Shown here: positions 55,930 to 64,000 of the stretch, piece by piece
Layout of the letters: the number at the start of each line of letters is the position of its first letter
Numbering within the stretch: the stretch's first letter is position 1
Assembly: GCF_936916975.1 (NCBI RefSeq)
Contig: NZ_CAKZGO010000015.1
Span: 1-64,000 of the forward strand
Direction: 5' to 3'
DNA: 64,000 nucleotides
DNA from: an uncultured Dongia sp.
Lineage (GTDB): Bacteria > Pseudomonadota > Alphaproteobacteria > Dongiales > Dongiaceae
Translations under genes and position numbers: made by a program
Notes under the pieces: generated by a model
The model's input: only the letters and a program-made list of their open reading frames with translations
What the model was told of the DNA's origin: nothing
Database searches by the model: none

Positions 55930-56733
55930 TCACACCGTTTCCGATACAAAGCGCGGGTAAGCCAGCACGAACAGGTTCAGCTGCGCCGACATGTAGGCCA
56001 GGGATATAAACGAGGACAATGCACTAAAGGCCAGCGGCGCGGCCGCCAGCAAGCCGGTGCTGACGAACATCATGGCCAGCAGGGACTGCGCCACGAAGGC
56101 CGGCAAGGCGATCATCATCAAAGCGACAACCAGCCTGCCACCCTGGCCGCGTGTGCGCTGCCAAGCCAATTTATACGGCATCGGTGCGTCCAGCGCGATG
56201 CCGACCCAACTGGGGGAGAGGCGCGTGAACAGGACGAGATAACCGATCACCATCACCAACATGGAGACCAGCAAGGCAATCTGTGCGAGGCCGGCCAGCG
56301 ACAGGATCGTGCTGATGACGAGTGAGGAGCCAAAGGCGATCACTACCAGCATGATCATCACGAACGCGAAATGCACATGCCGCAGGCCGATGTTGAGGCC
56401 AAGCCCAGGTGCTGCGGCCCGCCCCATGGTCATCTGCCGGATCCAATTCACGCCGAAGATGGCGACCACGACGATGAGGCCGAGACTGGCGAGGCTCATG
56501 CTTAGAATGATGTCGATGAGTGCGGTTGGATCAGCCTCCATACCCTTCTGCAACTCGGCATACATTCGCCCCTGGATCATCTCGAGCGCACGGAACAACA
56601 GGTAGAGCGGGATGAACGGCACGATGCCAAGGCGCAGCAAATCGTCGCGCGCGGCCCAACTGCGACGGCACGCAGCGATCGCCAATGCGAGGGGCTGGAG
56701 GTCAGGCTGATGTGAGGGAGTCATGGGCGTCAT
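55930..56733 (-). CDS. Predicted multi-pass membrane protein
   Basis: 267 residues with about five to six hydrophobic segments (for example LASLGLIVVVAIFGV, FAFVMIMLVVIAFGSSLVIST, IALLVSMLVMVIGYLVLF, LVVALMMIALPAFVAQSLLAMMF) and a short polar N-terminus. No family recognised with confidence. It lies between pyrF and trpF on the same strand with tight spacing, where other alphaproteobacteria often carry a LapA-like membrane protein; this one is larger and does not clearly match. Confidence 0.8.
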   Translation of the reverse strand: MTPMTPSHQPDLQPLALAIAACRRSWAARDDLLRLGIVPFIPLYLLFRALEMIQGRMYAELQKGMEADPTALIDIILSMSLASLGLIVVVAIFGVNWIRQMTMGRAAAPGLGLNIGLRHVHFAFVMIMLVVIAFGSSLVISTILSLAGLAQIALLVSMLVMVIGYLVLFTRLSPSWVGIALDAPMPYKLAWQRTRGQGGRLVVALMMIALPAFVAQSLLAMMFVSTGLLAAAPLAFSALSSFISLAYMSAQLNLFVLAYPRFVSETV

Positions 56734-56751
56734 AGCAAAAATCTGGGTGGG

Positions 56752-57501
56752 TTAGTTGGGCGCGTGCCCGATGGCCGCGTCGATCTCAAGGCCGATGCGG
56801 CAGGCTGCCTCGCGGGCATCCTCCGCCATCGTGATCGGTCGGCCGATGACAAGATAGTCGGCGCCGGCCTTGGCTGCGTCGCCCGGCGTGCGGACGCGCT
56901 TCTGATCGCCGCCCGCCTGCTTGCCGCTCTCGGCCCAATGCGGGCGCACACCAGGCACCACCAGCAGAAAATCATTACCGACTTCCCGGCGCAGCGCCTC
57001 GATCTCATGGGGCGAGCAGACCACACCGTCCATGCCAGCCGTTCGGGCGAGAAGGGCCAGGCGCTTGACCTGGTCGGCGACGGGCGGTGTCTGACCGACA
57101 GCGGCAAGGTCCTGATCGTCGAGCGAGGTGAGTACCGTGACCCCCACGATCTTGGGGCGCCGTAGCTTCAGCTTGTCGGCCGTCTCGTCGGCGGATTCCC
57201 GCGCCGCCTGCATCATGGCGAGACCGCCGCCAGCATGGACGGTCAGGATGGTGGGCTGCAGCGGCACGATCGCGCGCAAAGCGCCGGCGACGGTATTGGG
57301 AATATCGTGCAGCTTGAGATCGAGGAAGATCGGAAAGCCGGTGGCCGAAATGCGCCGATAGCCGAGCGGGCCGTTGGCCAGGAAAAACTCAAGCCCGAGT
57401 TTGACACCGGCAACGGCGCCATCCAGCCGATGTGCCCAATCCACCGCTTCATTGACCGAAACGGTATCGAGTGCCGCCAGAACCTGCCCTTTGCTGCCCA
57501 C
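56752..57501 (-). CDS. pyrF: Orotidine 5'-phosphate decarboxylase
   Basis: 249 residues: VLAALDTVSVNEAVDWAHRL, LDLKLHDIPNTVAGAL with the catalytic Lys-Asp pair, VVCSPHEIEAL, VVPGVRPHW and YLVIGRPITMAED. Last step of UMP synthesis. Start at GTG 57501 behind AGGAGA. The 197 bases to the divergent regulator gene contain a TATAAT but no matching -35. Confidence 0.96.
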   Translation of the reverse strand: MGSKGQVLAALDTVSVNEAVDWAHRLDGAVAGVKLGLEFFLANGPLGYRRISATGFPIFLDLKLHDIPNTVAGALRAIVPLQPTILTVHAGGGLAMMQAARESADETADKLKLRRPKIVGVTVLTSLDDQDLAAVGQTPPVADQVKRLALLARTAGMDGVVCSPHEIEALRREVGNDFLLVVPGVRPHWAESGKQAGGDQKRVRTPGDAAKAGADYLVIGRPITMAEDAREAACRIGLEIDAAIGHAPN

Positions 57502-57698
57502 GCTGAATCTCCTCGCACTTTTGCCAGTTTGCCTGCTCGTCTCGGCTGGCTTTTAACCTATAATGGCGCCAACGTCACCCGGTGCGGCGGAATGCCCCGA
57601 ATTTTCAGTAATTTAGCAGTTGTGCGAGCGCGAAAGCAGCCTTCCAACCGCCGCCGCAAGGCGATAAGCTTCGCTTGAACAAGGATACGGTGCGAGAG

Positions 57699-58172
57699 AT
57701 GCAACTGACCCAGTTCTCCGACTACGCGTTGCGCACCCTGATATATCTGGGCCTGCGAACCGATGAATTGGTCACCATCGAGGAAATTGCCGACGCCTAT
57801 GGCATCTCAGAGAGTCACCTGACCAAGGTGGTTCACAAGCTCGGCCGACTCAACATCATCGATACCGTGCGCGGCCGGCGTGGTGGCATGAGGCTCAACT
57901 GTGCCCCGGCTGCAATCAATATTGGCGCCACCGTGCGACAGATGGAAGGCAATCTCAACATCGTCGAGTGCTTCGATTCTGAACACAATACCTGCCCGAT
58001 CGCACCGGTCTGCGGCTTGACCGGAATCTTGGGTGAAGCGCTCGAAGCGTTCATGGTGGTGCTTGATCGCTATACCTTGGCCGATATCCTCAAGGACCGT
58101 CCGGCCTTTGCCGCCTTGCTTTCGATCCCAATCGACACGCGTGGCCTGCGCCGCGCCGCGGCTGGTTCCTGA
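57699..58172 (+). CDS. Rrf2-family regulator, NsrR-like
   Basis: 157 residues: a winged helix (MQLTQFSDYALRTLIYLGL, ISESHLTKVVHKLGRLNII, TVRGRRGGMRL) and a cysteine triplet CFDSEHNTCPIAPVC (C-x7-C-x5-C) that would hold a [4Fe-4S] cluster as in NsrR, the nitric-oxide-sensing repressor. I start at ATG 57699; a TTG at 57675 is in frame. No NO-detoxifying gene is adjacent, so its targets lie elsewhere or include the divergent pyrF region or downstream protease genes. Confidence 0.82.
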   Translation: MQLTQFSDYALRTLIYLGLRTDELVTIEEIADAYGISESHLTKVVHKLGRLNIIDTVRGRRGGMRLNCAPAAINIGATVRQMEGNLNIVECFDSEHNTCPIAPVCGLTGILGEALEAFMVVLDRYTLADILKDRPAFAALLSIPIDTRGLRRAAAGS

Positions 58173-58218
58173 CGAGACGTTATGCCCAACCCGACATCCC
58201 TCTCCTAGGATATTATAA

Positions 58219-59055
58219 ATGCGGACAACGCCTTCCTCGCTGCCGACCCTCGAACGGGCCTTGCCATCGGGCTGCAGCGCCATTCTTGGAGCAATTCTGG
58301 CCATGTTGGTTGCTGGCTGCGCAACGCCGATCCGCACGGTGGACCGGCCCAGCGCTCCACTGCCCTGGACGGCCGCGATCGGCCGCCTTGATGCACAGGA
58401 CGGGTCGTGTTCAGCGACGTTGATCAGACCGGATGTGATTCTGACCGCATCGCATTGCCTCTATGGCCATGGCAACCAGGCCAAGATCACGGAGTTCGAG
58501 TTCACGCCGGCGCTCGACGTCGGACGCGAACGGCTTAAGCCCGTTTCCGTGACCGCGGTGATTGCCATGGGCTGGCCGATTAAATCCGATACCAGCGGAA
58601 CGCTGCGCGACCCGCCCAAAGATGACTGGGCTGCCTTGCGGATCTCGCCACCCATCGACTTCATCAAACCGTTGCCGATTGAAAAAATCGACGTCGACGG
58701 TATTTCGCAACGGATCAAGTCGGGCAGCAAGTTGTCGCATGCCGGTTACGGCGTCTACGGCGCCTTCTCGGGGAAGCGACTGCAAATCCGCGACAATTGC
58801 CGACTGATGCCAGATGCCTACAAAATGCTGAATGGCCTGGAGGACGAGCAAGACGTCATCGTCAATCACTGTGAAGTGATTCAGGGTGATTCAGGTGGGC
58901 CAATCATGCTCACGGATGCCAACGGCGTTCATTCCGTCGTCGGCGTGGTGACGAATTTCTGGCGCAGCAAGAATGATTTCGTGAGCTTCGGCCCAAGCTC
59001 GATCTATTTCGCCGATAAGATCAGTGCTGAAACCACCGCCAATTCGACGCCCTGA
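58219..59055 (+). CDS. Trypsin-like serine protease lipoprotein, copy 1
   Basis: 278 residues. A signal region ends in the lipobox LVAGC (Cys ~34), so a periplasmic or outer-membrane lipoprotein is expected. The chymotrypsin-fold triad is visible: His in LTASHCL, Asp in DDWAAL, Ser in IQGDSGGP. The IPWTAAIG-like start of the mature domain is shared with the next gene, indicating tandem duplication. It lacks a PDZ domain, unlike DegP/HtrA. Substrate unknown. Confidence 0.85.
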   Translation: MRTTPSSLPTLERALPSGCSAILGAILAMLVAGCATPIRTVDRPSAPLPWTAAIGRLDAQDGSCSATLIRPDVILTASHCLYGHGNQAKITEFEFTPALDVGRERLKPVSVTAVIAMGWPIKSDTSGTLRDPPKDDWAALRISPPIDFIKPLPIEKIDVDGISQRIKSGSKLSHAGYGVYGAFSGKRLQIRDNCRLMPDAYKMLNGLEDEQDVIVNHCEVIQGDSGGPIMLTDANGVHSVVGVVTNFWRSKNDFVSFGPSSIYFADKISAETTANSTP

Positions 59056-59058
59056 CAG

Positions 59059-59904
59059 ATGCCTGCGCGTTTCCCTTTGATGCCGCGGTCGTCGCGATTC
59101 AAGCTGCTAGTCTTCGCTGTCGCCGTGGCGCTATCGGGTTGCGCACAGCGTGAGGCGGTGCCGCCAGCGCCGAGCTTGCCTGAATCGCAAATCCCCTGGA
59201 CCGCTGCCATTGGCAAGCTGGTGATCGCTGGGAGCGAACGCCCGTGTACGGCCATCCTCGTGGCGCCGGATCTCATTGCGACCGCGGCCCATTGCCTGCA
59301 CCAGAATGCGGTGCCGGCCACTGCGGCCGATATTACCTTTCTGCCCAATCACGGCGCCGAACCGCAACTGGGTGCGTCGCAGGGAATCACGGTCCGAGCG
59401 ATGGGCGGTGCTGTCACCGCGATTAACAAGGCGTCGGATATCGTGCGCGATTGGGCGCTTATCACGATTGCGCCGCCGCAGCGTGGCGTGTCGCCGATTG
59501 CAGCACGGCCACTGGTCACAGACGATATCCTCGCCCGTATTGCCGCAGGCGAGACACTCTATACCGCCGGTTACGGCAATGGCGTCGCTGAGGTATTGCG
59601 GCCGCATTCGTCCTGCAAGATCGTCAAGGATCCGGCACTCAATCCGCTTTACGCCGTCGATATGGTTGTCACCACCTGCATCATCCGCATTGGCGATAGT
59701 GGCGGCCCCATTATCCTGGTCAACCAGGCCGGCCAGCCGACCTTGTTCGGCATCTTTGCTGGCTTCGGCCTGGGGCAGGCCGTAGGTATCTCTTACGGCG
59801 TCAATGTCAGCACCTTTGCCGACCGCCTGCCCGCGCCGCTGGTGAGTGGCGTCGAGCCCCAGGTGCAAAGTCCTGTTTTCAGATTGGCGCGCGCCGCCGA
59901 TTGA
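59059..59904 (+). CDS. Trypsin-like serine protease lipoprotein, copy 2
   Basis: 281 residues, paralogue of the preceding gene, 3 bases downstream. Lipobox LSGC (Cys ~32), then IPWTAAIGKLVIAGSERPCTAILVAPDLIATAAHCL with His, RDWALITI with Asp, and IRIGDSGGPIILV with Ser. Divergence from copy 1 is large outside the active-site blocks, so the duplication is old. Both are probably translated from one mRNA. Confidence 0.85.
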   Translation: MPARFPLMPRSSRFKLLVFAVAVALSGCAQREAVPPAPSLPESQIPWTAAIGKLVIAGSERPCTAILVAPDLIATAAHCLHQNAVPATAADITFLPNHGAEPQLGASQGITVRAMGGAVTAINKASDIVRDWALITIAPPQRGVSPIAARPLVTDDILARIAAGETLYTAGYGNGVAEVLRPHSSCKIVKDPALNPLYAVDMVVTTCIIRIGDSGGPIILVNQAGQPTLFGIFAGFGLGQAVGISYGVNVSTFADRLPAPLVSGVEPQVQSPVFRLARAAD

Positions 59905-60006
59905 CTCCTTTGATCAACCTGTATACAGCTTGGTCAACCTTCTGAAACATAGCGAGAAAACAAGCGTCCCCAGCGATATCCGGGGACGTTGGTGGGGAGA
60001 TCAACG

Positions 60007-62073
60007 GTGCCGCGCAATCCTCGTTACGACATCCTGTTCGAACCTGTGAAGATCGGGCCAGTGACGGCCCGAAACCGCTTCTATCAAGTGCCGCATTGCA
60101 CCGGCATGGGCTACGACCTGCCGCATTCCGTAGCGCGCCTGCGCGAGCTGAAATCGGAAGGCGGCTGGGGCGTTATCAACACCGAATATTGTTCGATGCA
60201 CTGGTCGTCGGAGGACGCGCCCTATCGACTGGCGGCGTTGTGGGACGACAACGATGTGAAGACACAGTCGTTGACCGTCGAGAAGATCAAGAAGCATGGT
60301 GCCTTGGCCGGTGTCGAACTCTGGCATGGCGGCAATCACAGCCCGAACCGCTGGAGCCGCGAGACGCCGATGTCGCCCTCGGGCTCCAGCCAGCACGCGG
60401 TCTTTCCGATGCAAAGTCGCGCCATGGACCGGGAAGATATCCGCAACGTCCGCAAATGGCAGGTGCAGGCAGCCAAACGCGCCAAGCGAGCCGGTTTCGA
60501 CATCGTCTATGTCTACGCCGGCCACGGCTATCTGCCATTCCAGTTCATCACCCAACGCTGGAATCAGCGGCGGGACGAATATGGCGGATCGATCGAGAAC
60601 CGGTCGCGCCTGCTGCGCGAGATGATCGAGGATACCAAGGACGCGATCGGTGACAGCTGCGCCGTCGCTGTCCGCCTCGCCGTGGATGAACTGATGGGGC
60701 CGGACGGTGTCCAGGCGGCAGAAGAGGGCGAGGCCGTGATTTCTCTGCTGGCCGAACTGCCGGACCTTTGGGATGTCAATGTCTCGTATGTCGACAATGA
60801 CTCACTCTCGTCGCGTTTCGGTGCCGAGGCGCATCAGGAGAAATTCACCAGCTTCGTCAAGAAGCTCACTACCAAGCCGGTGGTGGGCGTCGGCCGCTTC
60901 ACCTCGCCGGATACCATGGTCGATCAGGTGAAGCGCGGTATCCTCGATTTCATCGGGGCAGCGAGGCCCTCCATCGCCGACCCGTTCATCCCGCTCAAAA
61001 TCGACGAGGGGCGCGAGGACGACATCCGCGAGTGCATCGGCTGCAACATTTGCCGCGCGCAGAACAATTCTGGCGTGCCGCTGCGCTGCACGCAGAACCC
61101 CGCCATTGGCGAAGAGTACCGTCGTGGCTGGCATCCGGAGTTCATGAACGTAAAGAGCGGCTATGGCGATGACCCGGTGCTGATCGTGGGCGCGGGTCCG
61201 GCCGGCCTCGAATGCGCGATGAGCCTCGCCAAGCGCGGCTATGACGTGGCGCTCACCGACGCGTCGCGCGAGCTGGGCGGGCGACTTAATTTCGAGCCGA
61301 AGCTACCGGGCTTGTCCGCCTGGGCACGCGTTCGTGACTATCGTTTGGGCCAGATCGCCAAGCTACCCAACATCGAGATCTTCCGCGAAAGCCGGATGGA
61401 CAAGGTGGCGTTGCTTGAGTCCGGCTATCGACACATCATCCTGGCGACCGGTGCCACCTGGCGGCGCGATGGCGTCGGGCACAACGTCTATGTGCCGGCC
61501 GTGGGCATGGACGCCGCCAATGTCCTGACCCCAGATGACATTATGGCCGGCAAGAAAGTGGCCGGCCCGGTTATCGTCTATGACGATGATCAATATTACA
61601 TGGGCGCCGTCATTGCCGAGAAGCTAAGCGCTGAGGGTCACGACGTTATACTGGTGACACCAGGCGCCGATGTTGCCACCTGGTCGGTCTTCACCGACGA
61701 GCAGTTCAAGACCCAGGCGAGACTCATGAAGCTCGGCGTGAAGCTGGTTCTGACCCATCGCTTGGCGGGTTGGCAGGGAGATCACGGCACCTTTGCCTGC
61801 AATTACACCGGCACGGAAAAGCGCATCGAGGCAACTACTCTGGTAACCGTTACGTCGCGCGTCTCCAACGATGCGTTGTTCCTGGAACTGAAGGCCGACG
61901 AGGCGGGCCGCGCCCAGGCCGGCATCGCAACACTCAAGAATATCGGCGATGCCGATGTGCCTGGTGCCATCGTGCATGCGGTCTATGCCGGCCATAAAGC
62001 GGCGCGCGAATTCGGCGAGGTGATCGATCCCGATCAGTTCCCGTTCAAGCGCGAACTCGTGTTTGTGAAATAG
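60007..62073 (+). CDS. Trimethylamine-dehydrogenase-like FMN/4Fe-4S/FAD-fold oxidoreductase
   Basis: 688 residues, with an Old-Yellow-Enzyme barrel, a ferredoxin-like cluster and an NAD/ADP-binding C-terminal half, as in trimethylamine and dimethylamine dehydrogenases and the DgcA-type dimethylglycine enzymes. The covalent-FMN Cys is kept (Cys31 in VPHCTGMG), as are Tyr61, Tyr170 and His173 of the active site and cluster Cys343/346/349/361. The Trp after the third cluster Cys in trimethylamine dehydrogenase is Asn353 here, and the loop with its second bowl Trp and catalytic Asp is shortened (near 260-270), so a different amine is likely. I start at GTG 60007 with GGGGAGA upstream. The MttB-family gene follows after 13 bases. 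Confidence 0.88.
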   Translation: MPRNPRYDILFEPVKIGPVTARNRFYQVPHCTGMGYDLPHSVARLRELKSEGGWGVINTEYCSMHWSSEDAPYRLAALWDDNDVKTQSLTVEKIKKHGALAGVELWHGGNHSPNRWSRETPMSPSGSSQHAVFPMQSRAMDREDIRNVRKWQVQAAKRAKRAGFDIVYVYAGHGYLPFQFITQRWNQRRDEYGGSIENRSRLLREMIEDTKDAIGDSCAVAVRLAVDELMGPDGVQAAEEGEAVISLLAELPDLWDVNVSYVDNDSLSSRFGAEAHQEKFTSFVKKLTTKPVVGVGRFTSPDTMVDQVKRGILDFIGAARPSIADPFIPLKIDEGREDDIRECIGCNICRAQNNSGVPLRCTQNPAIGEEYRRGWHPEFMNVKSGYGDDPVLIVGAGPAGLECAMSLAKRGYDVALTDASRELGGRLNFEPKLPGLSAWARVRDYRLGQIAKLPNIEIFRESRMDKVALLESGYRHIILATGATWRRDGVGHNVYVPAVGMDAANVLTPDDIMAGKKVAGPVIVYDDDQYYMGAVIAEKLSAEGHDVILVTPGADVATWSVFTDEQFKTQARLMKLGVKLVLTHRLAGWQGDHGTFACNYTGTEKRIEATTLVTVTSRVSNDALFLELKADEAGRAQAGIATLKNIGDADVPGAIVHAVYAGHKAAREFGEVIDPDQFPFKRELVFVK

Positions 62074-62086
62074 AGGGATCCAGGCC

Positions 62087-63613
62087 ATGTCACGCGAAGC
62101 CACCCAGCGCCGTCCCCGCCGGCCGATCGCGACCGGTCCCCGCCAGCTGCCTTTCGGCAAGGTCGTCAACCGCTATCCGCCGATCGCGTTGCTCAGCGCC
62201 GACGAACTGGAATCGATCCATGTCGCCTCGCTACGCCTGCTGTCCGAAATCGGCATGGAGGTGATGCATGACGAAAGCCGCAACCTGCTGAAGGCGGTGG
62301 GTGCCACGGTCGACGAGTCCAACCAGCGCGTGCGCTTCGATCCGGCCATGATCGAGGAAAAGATCAAGACCGCCCCCTCCAGTTTCACCTTGCAGGCGCG
62401 CAATTCGGCGAAGAATCTCCATGTCGGCGATGGCAGCATGATCTTTGCTGCGACCGGTGGTCCGGCCTTCGCCCACGATATCGAACGCGGCCGGCGCGCT
62501 GGCAACTACCAGGACATGTGCGATTACATCAAAGTCGTGCAATCGCTCAACGTCATCCACCAGGAAGGCGGTTGCCCCTGCGAGCCCACCGATTTGCCGG
62601 CAGACTCACGCCATCTCGACTTTTATCTCGCCGCCATCAGATACACCGACAAGAACTGGCAGTGCTGGGCCCTGGGTGGCTACCGGGTGGAAGATGCCAT
62701 CGATATGCTGGCGATCACTCTGGGGCAAACACGTGATCAGTTGCGGGCCAATCCGGCGACGCTCACCATCGTCAACTCGAACTCGCCTTTGCGCCTCGAC
62801 ATCCCAATGGGCGAGGGGCTTTGCGCCATGGCGCGTGCCGGCCAGCCGGTCGCGATGACGCCCTTCACCCTCTCTGGCGCCATGAGCCCGGTGACCATCG
62901 CCGGCGCCTTGGCACAGCAGAATGCCGAGGCGCTGGCCCTCATCTCGCTCGCACAGATCGTGGCGCCGGGAGCCCCGGTGCTCTATGGCGGCTTTACCTC
63001 CAATGTCGATATGCGCACCGGTGCGCCGGCCTTCGGCACACCTGAATATGCCAAGGCCCAGCTGGCGTCAGGCCAACTTGCGCGCCGCTACAATGTGCCG
63101 TTCCGTTCGTCGAACGTGACCGCCTCCAACTGCGTCGACGTGCAGGCGGCCTATGAAGGCGGCATGTCACTGTGGAGCACGATCATGGGCGGTGTCAGCC
63201 TCATCGAGCACGCTGCAGGCTGGCTGGAAGGCGGCCTCACCGCATCGTTCGAGAAGCTGATCCTGGACGCGGAGATGCTGCAACTGATGCGCAGCTTCCT
63301 CGATCCCCTCAAGGTCGATGAGGACAATCTGGCCTTCAGCGCGATGCAGGAAGTGGGACCGGGCGGGCATTTCTTCGGCGCCCAGCATACGTTGTCCCGC
63401 TTCGACAGTGCCTTCTATGAGCCGATGCTGTCAGACTGGCGCAATTTCGAGAACTGGTCGGAAAGCGGCGCCAAGACCGGCACCGAACGCGCGCATTTGA
63501 TCTGGAAGGATCTGCTGCGCACCTATGAAGAACCGGCCCTTGATCCGGCCGTGGCGGAAGAGCTCGAGGCCTTCGTGGCGAAGCGCAAGACGGAGATTCA
63601 CGCACATAGCTAG
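62087..63613 (+). CDS. MttB-family methyltransferase without pyrrolysine
   Basis: 508 residues of the trimethylamine methyltransferase superfamily, beginning with a basic leader, then LSADELESIHVASLRLLSEIGMEVMHDES, and containing ATGGPAFAHDIERGRR, TPFTLSGAMSPVTIAGALAQQNAEAL, GAPVLYGGFTSNVDMRTGAPAFGTPE and EVGPGGHFFGAQHTL. The frame has no internal TAG, so it is the non-pyrrolysine branch, which includes enzymes for glycine betaine, proline betaine and carnitine. It would hand a methyl group to a corrinoid protein such as that at 19258-19965. Probably co-transcribed with the flavoenzyme gene. Confidence 0.92.
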   Translation: MSREATQRRPRRPIATGPRQLPFGKVVNRYPPIALLSADELESIHVASLRLLSEIGMEVMHDESRNLLKAVGATVDESNQRVRFDPAMIEEKIKTAPSSFTLQARNSAKNLHVGDGSMIFAATGGPAFAHDIERGRRAGNYQDMCDYIKVVQSLNVIHQEGGCPCEPTDLPADSRHLDFYLAAIRYTDKNWQCWALGGYRVEDAIDMLAITLGQTRDQLRANPATLTIVNSNSPLRLDIPMGEGLCAMARAGQPVAMTPFTLSGAMSPVTIAGALAQQNAEALALISLAQIVAPGAPVLYGGFTSNVDMRTGAPAFGTPEYAKAQLASGQLARRYNVPFRSSNVTASNCVDVQAAYEGGMSLWSTIMGGVSLIEHAAGWLEGGLTASFEKLILDAEMLQLMRSFLDPLKVDEDNLAFSAMQEVGPGGHFFGAQHTLSRFDSAFYEPMLSDWRNFENWSESGAKTGTERAHLIWKDLLRTYEEPALDPAVAEELEAFVAKRKTEIHAHS

Positions 63614-64000
63614 GTGGCTCGCACGCGTGCCAGAAAAGTTTGCACTTCCTGGCGCAATTGACCGGCGAGGGTCGAAAGGTCGCCTGCCGAATTGAGCAAC
63701 CTGCCGGCGGCATCGCCGACCATGCCGGAGGCCTGTGTCACCGCCGTGACGTTCATCGATACTTCGTTGGTGCCGTCGGCTGCCTGCTGCACACTGCCGG
63801 CGATCTCCTGTGTCGCAGCACCTTGCTGTTCGACGGCCGCGGCGATGGCGCTGGCGATCTCGCTGATCTTCTGGATCGTGCTGCTGATGCCGTCCATGGC
63901 TTTGACGGCGTCGCTGCTCACCCCTTGGATGGACGAGATTTGATTGCTGATCTCGCCGGTTGCTCCTTCCGTCTGATTGGCCAGCGCCTTGACTTCGGAA
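63610..64000 (-). CDS. Methyl-accepting chemotaxis protein, C-terminal part (cut by window end)
   Basis: About 129 C-terminal residues are present. SEVKALANQTEGATGEISNQ just past the signalling hairpin tip is followed by a long amphipathic coiled coil with AAAVEQQGAATQEIAGSVQQ, typical of chemoreceptors. The ligand domain and membrane segments lie outside the window. It overlaps the end of the MttB-family gene by 4 bases tail to tail. Confidence 0.92.
   Translation of the reverse strand, partial: SEVKALANQTEGATGEISNQISSIQGVSSDAVKAMDGISSTIQKISEIASAIAAAVEQQGAATQEIAGSVQQAADGTNEVSMNVTAVTQASGMVGDAAGRLLNSAGDLSTLAGQLRQEVQTFLARVRAT

Noticed and set aside
1-64000. tRNA, rRNA, CRISPR array, IS element or prophage
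   Set aside because: No T-loop-like tRNA sequence, regularly spaced repeats, transposase, integrase or terminal inverted repeats were noticed; the accessory island at 11.7-14.4 kb has no visible mobility gene or attachment repeat.

Overview
The window looks like one chromosomal segment of an alphaproteobacterium, most likely from the Rhodospirillales. The grounds are high GC, dense coding, and a gene order familiar from that class: chvI-chvG-hprK-rapZ-EIIA-ptsH-ptsI, ahcY-divL, tsaE-amgK-murU-addB-addA-trxA, then folC-accD-trpA-trpB-trpF-pyrF. The LexA box is also of the alphaproteobacterial direct-repeat type. I cannot name a genus. The first ~93 bases are G/T homopolymer noise that replaces the 5' part of a glyoxalase II gene, and the last gene (a chemoreceptor) runs off the right end.

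Layout. 1-5.2 kb: glyoxalase II remnant, a PAS-type protein and a trehalose locus (otsB, GH15 hydrolase, otsA). 5.2-11.7 kb: msrA, then the SOS mutagenesis cassette imuA-imuB-dnaE2 on the minus strand, with a LexA box just upstream of imuA. 11.7-14.4 kb: an accessory island holding an unrecognised 605-residue protein with a hydrophobic middle and a six-cysteine tail, followed by two paralogous ~71-residue proteins separated by a decayed remnant. This is the most novel part of the window. 14.5-20.8 kb: mixed metabolism (hydratase, DsbA-type isomerase, GDT1-type Mn transporter, PAS protein, hutH with a HutC-like operator, a corrinoid protein, a flavin-split-barrel protein).

20.9-29.6 kb: ChvI/ChvG two-component system, short HprK, RapZ, and an apparently sugar-permease-free PTS (EIIA-Man type, HPr, EI), then ahcY. 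29.7-38.0 kb: a DivL-like pseudokinase with Tyr in place of the phospho-accepting His, then a minus-strand sensory operon (hybrid kinase, 995-residue PAS kinase, lone receiver) and a ferredoxin-NADP reductase-like gene. These sit between divL and tsaE, which I expect to be close neighbours in relatives. 38.2-47.6 kb: tsaE, MurNAc recycling (amgK-murU), addB-addA, trxA. 47.7-57.5 kb: a large zinc-ribbon/cyclase/ATPase signalling protein, then folC, accD, trpA, trpB, trpF, a membrane protein and pyrF, all on the minus strand.

57.7-64 kb: an Rrf2/NsrR-like regulator, two tandem trypsin-like lipoproteins, a trimethylamine-dehydrogenase-like flavoenzyme, a non-pyrrolysine MttB-family methyltransferase and a chemoreceptor fragment. 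The corrinoid protein at 19.3 kb is a plausible partner of the MttB homologue, suggesting methylated-amine demethylation. No tRNA, rRNA, CRISPR array, IS element or phage gene was recognised.
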